64,000 nucleotides of DNA from CAVTHW01 sp963734625. GTDB taxonomy: Bacteria > Acidobacteriota > Terriglobia > Bryobacterales > Bryobacteraceae. A program made the translations under genes and the position numbers. Under the pieces are notes generated by a model, which did not search any database, was not told the DNA's origin, and saw nothing but the letters and a program-made list of their open reading frames with translations. The first letter of the stretch is position 1. Every line of letters starts with the position of its first letter. Positions 58,602 through 64,000 of the stretch are shown here, piece by piece. Where the stretch lies: the NCBI GenBank assembly GCA_963734625.1, contig CAVTHW010000009.1, forward strand, positions 1 through 64,000. The letters are read 5' to 3'.

Positions 58602-59771
58602 ATGGCAAAACTATCTATTCGCGATCTGAATCTGAAGAACAAGCGTCTTTTTATCCGTGTGGATTTCAACGTCCCGCTGGCGGCCGGCGGGCAGGAGATC
58701 ACCAGCGACAAGAGAATCAAGGCGTCGCTGCCCACCATCAAGTACGCGCTGGAACAGGGCGCGGGCCTCATCCTGGCCAGCCATCTGGGCCGGCCCAAGG
58801 GGAAGCCGAACCCGGAGATGAGCCTGAAGCCCGTGGCGACGCGGCTGGCGGAGCTTCTGGGCCGGCCGGTGAAGATGGCCCCGGATTGCATCGGCCCCGA
58901 AGTGGAGGCCATGAAGCCGGCCCCCGGCGAGGTGCTGCTGCTCGAGAACCTGCGCTTCCACGCCGAGGAGGAGAAGAACGATCCCGAATTCTCCCGGAAG
59001 CTGGCCGCGCTGTGCGACCTCTACGTCAACGACGCTTTCGGCAGCGCGCACCGCGCGCACGCCTCGACCGTCGGCATGATCCAGTACGTGCCGCAGGCCG
59101 CGGCCGGCCTGCTGATGGACAAGGAACTGGAGTGGCTCACCAAGGCCACCAAGAACCCGGCGCGGCCCTGCATCGCCATTCTGGGCGGGGCCAAGGTTTC
59201 CGACAAGATCGAAGTCATCCAGAACCTGATGAAGTTCGTGGACCGCCTGCTGATCGGCGGCGCCATGGCTTACACCTTCCTGAAGGCGCAAGGCAAGCCC
59301 ACGGGCAAGAGCCTGGTCGAAGAGGACAAGGTCGATCTGGCGAAGAGCTTGCTCGCCACGGCGGGCGGCAAGCTGGTGCTGCCGGTGGACCACGTGGTGG
59401 CGGCGGAGCTGAAGGAGGGCGCGGCGAACCAGGTGGTCGAAGTCATTCCCGAGGGCATGATGGGGCTCGACATCGGCCCCAAGACCATTGCGGCCTACGA
59501 AGCGGAGGTCGCCAAGGCGAAGACGATCATCTGGAACGGGCCCATGGGCGTGTTCGAGAAGCCGCCCTTCGACAAGGGAACCGTGGCGCTGGCCAAGGCC
59601 GTGGCGGGTTCCGGCGCGGTGTCGGTGGTCGGCGGCGGCGACTCCGAGAAGGCGGTCAAGTCCGCGGGCGTGGCCGACAAGATCACCCACATTTCGACCG
59701 GCGGCGGCGCGTCGCTGGAATTCCTGTCCGGCATCGAGTTGCCCGGCGTGGCGGCGCTGACGGACAAGTAG
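58602..59771 (+). CDS. pgk: Phosphoglycerate kinase
   Basis: 389 residues, the usual length. Diagnostic segments are RVDFNVPL (3-phosphoglycerate), LILASHLGRPKGKPNPEMSL, LLENLRFHAEEEKNDPEF, YVNDAFGSAHRAHASTVG, AILGGAKVSDKIEVIQNLM, WNGPMGVFEKPPFDKGT and the ATP loop SVVGGGDSEKAVK with THISTGGGASLEFLSG. It transfers phosphate from 1,3-bisphosphoglycerate to ADP in glycolysis. It follows the sugar kinase by 8 bp. Other glycolytic genes (gap, tpi) are not in the window. Confidence 0.97.
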   Translation: MAKLSIRDLNLKNKRLFIRVDFNVPLAAGGQEITSDKRIKASLPTIKYALEQGAGLILASHLGRPKGKPNPEMSLKPVATRLAELLGRPVKMAPDCIGPEVEAMKPAPGEVLLLENLRFHAEEEKNDPEFSRKLAALCDLYVNDAFGSAHRAHASTVGMIQYVPQAAAGLLMDKELEWLTKATKNPARPCIAILGGAKVSDKIEVIQNLMKFVDRLLIGGAMAYTFLKAQGKPTGKSLVEEDKVDLAKSLLATAGGKLVLPVDHVVAAELKEGAANQVVEVIPEGMMGLDIGPKTIAAYEAEVAKAKTIIWNGPMGVFEKPPFDKGTVALAKAVAGSGAVSVVGGGDSEKAVKSAGVADKITHISTGGGASLEFLSGIELPGVAALTDK

Positions 59772-59805
59772 CGCCGCTTTCCATCCTTCAGGCATAATCG
59801 GGTTG

Positions 59806-61305
59806 ATGTCGAAGTCCGGAGGCGGATTATTCGCGCTTCTCCCGCGAGTGCTCGAGGGGACACTTCGGGATGCCAACCCTTGGTGGCGGGGGGAGTCGCA
59901 ATTCGGCCTGCCACCTCTCCGGCGATGGGTGTTTCCAGCCATCAAGGATGGGCTTCTCAAGGGTCTAGCTCCGGTCCAAGTTCTGCGGGGACCGCGCCAA
60001 GTGGGAAAGACCACCCTTCTCAACCAGATCGCGGAGGAACTCCTGGGCGAAGGGGTCAAGCCGCACCGCTTGTTTCGGGTTCAGTTCGATGATCTGCCCG
60101 TTCTGCAGCGGCTCGACAGCCCCATTCTGGCGCTCACGCAATGGTACGCAGAGAACGTCCTGAAGAAGTCGTTTAACCAGGCTGCCCATGATGGCGAGCA
60201 AGCGTTCATTTTCCTTGATGAGGTACAGAACCTGCCGGACTGGGCTCCCCAGCTCAAGAACTTAGTTGATACAAATCCGGTGCGCGTGCTCGTTACAGGC
60301 AGTTCGGCGCTCCGTATTGAGGCGGGCCGCGATAGCTTGGCGGGCCGGATCTCGACGTTCGACATGGGCCCGCTTTTGCTGCGCGAAATAGGCGACCTGC
60401 GCGGATTTGGGCAGGTTCCCCCAATGTTGCCAGCGAATGGACTCGCCCCTTTGGAGCAGAAAGAGACTTGGCGAGCGCTGGCGAACTACGGTGTCAAGCA
60501 CCAGGAGTTCAGGCAACTTGCGTTCCGGGCGTTCTCGGAAAGGGGCGCCTATCCCGTGGCGCAAAAACGGGCCGACGAACCATGGGAGACGGTTGCGGAC
60601 TTCTTAAGCGAGACAGTGATCCAGCGCGCCATTCGTCACGATTTGCGAATGGGGCCACGCGGCCAGAAGCGGGACGAGCACCTGCTGGAGGAGGTTTTCC
60701 GGCTCGTGTGCCGTTATGCCGGTCAAGCCCCAGGCCAGGCATTGTACGTGAATGAACTCCACCGCTCGATGAACGCTGGAATTGGCTGGCAGCGTGTTCT
60801 GGCATACCTTAAATTCCTTGACGGCACTCTGTTAATGAGGCTCATCGAGCCGCTTGAACTCCGGCTCAAGAAACGCCGGGGCAATTCGAAACTCTGTCTG
60901 TGTGATCACGCACTGCGGGCCGCCTGGTTACAGGAAATCGTGCCACTCGATCCCGATGATCTGGATAAGGTCCCTCATTTGGCGGACCTTGCCGGCCATC
61001 TGGCCGAGAGCGCTGCCGGCTACTTTTTCCGTTCAATTCGCGGGCTGGATGTAGCTCATTTCCCCGAACGTGGCGCGGAACCAGAAGTGGACTTTGTTTT
61101 GACAGTCGGCGAGCAGCGCATTCCGGTCGAGGTGAAGTACAGACGAAGAATCGACTATCGCGACACGCTGGGACTACGTTCTTTCACGGAGAAGGCCCAC
61201 TATAACGCGCCCTTCGGAATCCTGGTGACGCTCACCGACGAGGCCAACGTCGATGATCCGAGAGTTGTCCCGGTGCCGCTATCGTCATTATTGCTTTTGA
61301 GATAA
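59806..61305 (+). CDS. DUF4143-type P-loop ATPase
   Basis: ATG 59806 gives 499 residues (TTG 59803 is an alternative start). Walker A is RGPRQVGKTTLLNQIAEELL and Walker B is QAFIFLDEVQNLPDW, followed by RVLVTGSSALRIEAGRDSLA. The C-terminal part has DUF4143 features: VADFLSETVIQRAIRHD, RVLAYLKFLDGTLLMRLIEPL, and a nuclease-like FVLTVGEQRIPVEVKYRRRIDY with the E-x-K motif. The family is frequent in mobile or accessory regions and of unproven function. Codon use is less GC-rich than pgk, consistent with acquisition. Its last 105 bp overlap a convergent hypothetical gene. Confidence 0.85.
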   Translation: MSKSGGGLFALLPRVLEGTLRDANPWWRGESQFGLPPLRRWVFPAIKDGLLKGLAPVQVLRGPRQVGKTTLLNQIAEELLGEGVKPHRLFRVQFDDLPVLQRLDSPILALTQWYAENVLKKSFNQAAHDGEQAFIFLDEVQNLPDWAPQLKNLVDTNPVRVLVTGSSALRIEAGRDSLAGRISTFDMGPLLLREIGDLRGFGQVPPMLPANGLAPLEQKETWRALANYGVKHQEFRQLAFRAFSERGAYPVAQKRADEPWETVADFLSETVIQRAIRHDLRMGPRGQKRDEHLLEEVFRLVCRYAGQAPGQALYVNELHRSMNAGIGWQRVLAYLKFLDGTLLMRLIEPLELRLKKRRGNSKLCLCDHALRAAWLQEIVPLDPDDLDKVPHLADLAGHLAESAAGYFFRSIRGLDVAHFPERGAEPEVDFVLTVGEQRIPVEVKYRRRIDYRDTLGLRSFTEKAHYNAPFGILVTLTDEANVDDPRVVPVPLSSLLLLR

Positions 61306-61664
61306 CTCCCCGCCGGGCGCCAGGACATCCGGATTACGCCTTTCCAGGGCTGGCGCGACGTGAAGCGGAGGGTGTAGAGGCCGCTGTCGCGCGCGGTGAA
61401 AATCAGGTTGCCGACGCCGGTCGCCTTGATATCGAGGGCGGCGTAGGAGCGGAGCCGCAGGCCGTCGTGGCGGACAACGTAGTAAGTCAGGTCGCAGGCG
61501 CCATCGATCGTAGCCTGGTAGTTGAACACGAGCCGCTGCCCGCTCTGGAGCCAGACCAGGTTGCTGTTATGGCCCCAGCCAAACTCGAACTCCGTTCCGA
61601 AGCAGCGGTAGGTGAAGCTGCCGCTCGAGCCCCAGCAGGTGAGCGCCCAGTGGCCGCCCCACAC
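61200..61664 (-). CDS. Small probably exported hypothetical protein
   Basis: 154 residues from GTG 61664, but the frame is open upstream and reads RALPLIVLACLLVWGGHWAL, a signal or anchor helix without an ATG/GTG/TTG before it; the real start is likely a rarer codon or an indel lies near 61690. The body (SFTYRCFGTEFEFGWGHNSN; LRLRSYAALDIKATGVGNLI; GLYTLRFTSRQPWKGVIRMS) is beta-rich, like a C-terminal bacterial pre-peptidase-type domain. The 3' end overlaps the ATPase gene antisense by 106 bp, so the last 35 residues may be spurious. Function unknown. Confidence 0.5.
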   Translation of the reverse strand: MWGGHWALTCWGSSGSFTYRCFGTEFEFGWGHNSNLVWLQSGQRLVFNYQATIDGACDLTYYVVRHDGLRLRSYAALDIKATGVGNLIFTARDSGLYTLRFTSRQPWKGVIRMSWRPAGSYLKSNNDDSGTGTTLGSSTLASSVSVTRIPKGAL

Positions 61665-61713
61665 CAGCAGACACGCCAGAACGATCAGCGGCAGCGCGCG
61701 GACGCCTCGGAGT

Positions 61714-62682
61714 TTAGTCGTAGTAGTTCCTGACCCAGGCGTGGGACTTCAGCCTGTCCAGCGTCTCCGGGCTCAGCGGGCCGCGGCCGGAGACCGAGCA
61801 GTTGCTCTCGACGTTGCGCACCTTCCGCATGCCGGGAATCACGGTTGAGACGGCCGGCTGGGAGAGGCAGAACTGGAGCGCGATCTCGGCCAGGCTGCCC
61901 GCGACGCCGGCCAGATCCTTCTTCAGCGCGTCCACGTGCTCCACCACCTCGCGCTTGCGGCCGCCTTTGAAGTAGAACTCGCGGAAGTCGCCCGGCGGGA
62001 ACTTGGTGTCCGCGCGTATCGCGCCGGTCAAGCTGCCTTCGTCGAAGGGCACCCGAACGATCACGCCGATGTCCTTCTGGATGCACAGCGGGAAGAGCTT
62101 CCGCTCCGGGCTCTGGTCGAAGATGTTGTAGATCACCTGAACGGTGTCGATGAGGCCGGTGCCGATCAGCTCCAGGGCGGAGTCCGGGTCGTGGTCGTTG
62201 ATGGAGACGCCGACGTAGCGGACCTTGCCGGACTTCTTCAAGTCCTCGAAAGCGCGGCGCCACTCGTCGCGGGCGATCCACTCGTGGTTCCAGACGTGGA
62301 GTTGCTGGAGGTCGATGACGTCAAGGCCCAGGTTCTTCAGGCTTTGCTCGGTGGAGCTGATGACATAGTCGTAGGGGAAGACCTGGTCGATGCCGATGCC
62401 GGGCCGGGCCGGCCAGAGCTGGTTCTTCGGAGGCACCTTGGTGGCGACGTACACCCTGGTCTTGGATTCGCGGACGATCCGCCCCACCAGTTGCTCGCTG
62501 TGGCCGTCGCCATAAGCCAGGGCGGTGTCGATGAAGTTGAGTCCGAGTTCGATAGCGCGGCGGAGGGCGGTCAGCGATTCGTCGTCTTGTCCGCCGAGCC
62601 ACTGGACGCCGCCTATTCCCCAGGCGCCGTAGCCGACCTCGCTCACCTGGATGCCGGTCCTGCCGAATCTTCGATAGAGCAT
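61714..62682 (-). CDS. Aldo/keto reductase
   Basis: 322 residues, (beta/alpha)8 fold. It has SEVGYGAWGIGGVQ, LNFIDTALAYGDGHSEQLVG (catalytic Asp, Tyr), VYVATKVPPK (Lys), LQQLHVWNHEW (His), VGVSINDHDPDSALE and the NADPH segment STVIPGMRKVRNVESN. It reduces aldehydes or sugars with NADPH; the group resembles the L-glyceraldehyde-3-phosphate reductase and YajO-like class. Monocistronic, with the hypothetical protein downstream and the nucleotidyltransferase region divergent. Confidence 0.9.
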   Translation of the reverse strand: MLYRRFGRTGIQVSEVGYGAWGIGGVQWLGGQDDESLTALRRAIELGLNFIDTALAYGDGHSEQLVGRIVRESKTRVYVATKVPPKNQLWPARPGIGIDQVFPYDYVISSTEQSLKNLGLDVIDLQQLHVWNHEWIARDEWRRAFEDLKKSGKVRYVGVSINDHDPDSALELIGTGLIDTVQVIYNIFDQSPERKLFPLCIQKDIGVIVRVPFDEGSLTGAIRADTKFPPGDFREFYFKGGRKREVVEHVDALKKDLAGVAGSLAEIALQFCLSQPAVSTVIPGMRKVRNVESNCSVSGRGPLSPETLDRLKSHAWVRNYYD

Positions 62683-62734
62683 ATTGAGACATTATAGAAG
62701 CTGTCGTTTACACTCGTCAGAAGGAAGCACACAC

Positions 62735-63594
62735 ATGCGAATCAGGAAAGCTGTCATCACCGCCGCGGGGAAAGAGCCAGAGGTCGCTGCCGCTGCAGAC
62801 GCTGATCGACCGGGACGGCGCCGAAAAGTCGGTGCTCACCATCATCGTGGAGGAGGTGTTGCGCGCCAGGGTGGAGGAGATCTGCGTCGTGGTCTGGCCG
62901 GGCGACGAGGCCGCCTACGCGCAGGCCGCGGGAATCACGCCGGCCGGCTGACCTTCGTCCCGCAGCGGGAGCCGCGCGGCTACGGCCATGCCATCTACTG
63001 CGCCCAGGACTTCACCGGGCGCGACCCGTTCCTGCACCTGGTCGGCGACCACCTGTACGTCAGCCGGACGGCGAAGGGCTGCGCCCAGCACCTGGTGGAG
63101 ATGGCCGAAGCGGAGAACTGCGCGGTCTCGGCCGTGCAGGCCTCACGCGAGAGCCTGCTGCCGCACTACGGCGCGGTGGGCGGGCAGCGCGTGGCCGGGC
63201 GGCAGGACCTGTACCGGATCGAGAACGTGATCGAGAAGCCCACGCCCACCGAGGCCGAGCAGCGGCTGATCGTGCCGGGCCTGCGGGCCGGCCACTACCT
63301 CTGCTTCTTCGGGATGCACGTGCTGACGCCCGCGGTGATGGACCTGCTCGGCGAGGCGCTCGCCAAGCCGGGCGGCGCAGCGGTGACGCTCTCGCGACGG
63401 CCCTGGCGGAGCTGGCCGCCAGCGAGCACTACCTGGCGCTGGAGAAGTCCGGCTGGCGCTACGACGTCGGCGTCCAGTACGGCCTGCTGACCGCGCAGCT
63501 GGCCCTGGCGCTGAGCGGCCAGGACCGCGACGAGGTGCTGACGCAGCTGCTGGAGCTGCTGGCGCAGCGCGAGCCGGGCGGAGCGGCACTCTAA
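62735..63594 (+). pseudogene. GalU/GlmU-like nucleotidyltransferase, three frameshifts
   Basis: ATG 62735 starts RIRKAVITAAGK, the nucleotide-binding GxG start of UTP/NTP-glucose-1-phosphate transferases. The frame shifts at about 62775 (extra A), again at about 62945 (one base lost) and at about 63395. Corrected, it reads LPLQTLIDRDGAEKS, VLRARVEEICVVVWPGD, then VPQREPRGYGHAIYCAQDF, FLHLVGDHLYVS, IENVIEKPTPTEAEQ, and ends with ALEKSGWRYDVGVQYGLLTAQ and a stop at 63592-63594 (about 286 residues). It is very GC-rich (visibly above the neighbours). It is either a decayed gene or low-quality sequence; all domains are still readable. Confidence 0.72.
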
Positions 63595-63603
63595 GGCCGA
63601 GCC

Positions 63604-64000
63604 ATGAGCGAACTCGTCCGAATCATCACCTCGACCGACCCCGCGATGCGCAACCGCTCGCTGGACGCCTTCTGCCGCGCCGCGTCGCTGGCGGACCTGC
63701 TGGCCGAGTGCGCGGCGCTGGAGCGCTTCCGCCGCGCCAGCGACAACCTGTACGAGCGCGTGCGGGCGCTGTTCTTCCTCTACGCCATCCACCGCTTCCA
63801 CCTCCCGCTGAAGCCGGGCGCGCGGTCGACGGGCTTCATCCCGTTCGACGGGCTACGCCAGTCTGCTGCTGCGGCGGTTTCGAGGAGGCCATCGACCTCT
63901 TCCTGGCGGCGCAGGCGGCGCAGGGGCCGAGCGCCGCGATCTCCAGCGCGCTGGCCGCGGCCTACCACCGGCTGGGCTTCCAGACGCTGGCCGACCAGGT
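63604..64000 (+). pseudogene. Partial unrecognised gene after the nucleotidyltransferase
   Basis: ATG 63604 starts MSELVRIITSTDPAMRNRSL, continues DAFCRAASLADLLAECAALE and LYERVRALFFLYAIHRFHLP, then changes frame at about 63850, after which YASLLRR, EEAIDLFLAAQAAQ and AAYHRLGFQTLADQV read in another frame to the window edge. It is helical, cytosolic and without named domains that I recognise. It begins 9 bp after the nucleotidyltransferase stop, so both form one operon. Truncated by the window; the frameshift may be a sequence error. Confidence 0.5.

Noticed and set aside
58611..60059. Minus-strand frame of 482 codons across pgk
   Set aside because: Antisense to pgk, no family motifs.

Overview
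The window looks like a GC-rich chromosomal segment from an acidobacterium of the Bryobacterales/Solibacterales type. This is inferred from gene content, not from a database search. The clues are a secreted protein with a C-terminal region like the Solibacter-type TIGR03437 domain, two DUF1080 proteins, a Tat-exported Gfo/Idh/MocA oxidoreductase, a Tat-like NIPSNAP protein, a protein beginning with the KSTGPRTPQGKA motif that recurs in acidobacterial genomes, and a large PKD/OmpA surface protein.

Layout. 1-8.4 kb is a mobile-element landing zone: a group II intron whose domain V looks intact but whose maturase is shredded by frameshifts, a truncated IS110 transposase, a lone hypothetical gene, and a compact four-gene element (DUF6431 zinc protein, CHC2-Toprim primase-like protein, two tandem tyrosine recombinases). 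Its genes are joined by 4-nt stop/start overlaps and flanked by related TTATCCGGCCAAT-like sequences. 8.4-16.3 kb is mostly chromosomal: secreted esterase, oxidoreductase plus MTA phosphorylase, NIPSNAP protein, a LysW-like zinc ribbon, and a translationally coupled pterin operon (two PTPS-family genes and folE). One PTPS paralogue has Glu where the other has the catalytic Cys. 16.3-19.1 kb holds a thioredoxin-like protein, a four-carbon acid sugar kinase and pdxA-like pair (both frameshifted), and tRNA-Leu(UAG). 19.1-25.4 kb has the OmpA/PKD protein, a core-deleted PaaK-like protein, a response regulator lacking the phospho-acceptor Asp, and a split transketolase.

25.4-32.7 kb is organised around comM, which is intact. 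Short decayed copies of its own 3' end lie at 26.26 and 27.84 kb, and a copy of its 5' end lies at 32.55 kb. Between them sit DUF1080 proteins, a TIR/deoxyribosyltransferase-like protein, a DUF4258/DUF2283 toxin-antitoxin-like pair and a GH16 glucanase. 32.7-36.6 kb carries a collagen-like surface protein (DNRLRE-like head, 96-bp repeats, TNF/C1q-like tail) and the TIGR03437-like protein. 36.6-38.6 kb has a sigma-54 activator divergent from a small membrane protein.

38.7-50.5 kb is a co-directional set: SpoIIE-type phosphatase, LplT-PlsC-acyl-ACP synthetase fusion, DUF2339 membrane protein, two overlapping radical SAM genes and a frameshifted M28 membrane peptidase. 50.5-56.7 kb on the other strand has two exported proteins, a hybrid histidine kinase and a CheB/CheR/PAS fusion coupled to it. 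56.7-59.8 kb has a palindrome cluster between 37-bp direct repeats, a zinc-ribbon gene, an N-acetylglucosamine-kinase-like gene and pgk. 59.8-64 kb has a DUF4143 ATPase, a small exported protein, an aldo/keto reductase, and a very GC-rich nucleotidyltransferase region broken by several single-base indels.

Most apparent pseudogenes here differ from an intact frame by one-base indels, often in short homopolymers. Sequencing or assembly error therefore competes with real decay, and I say so where it matters.
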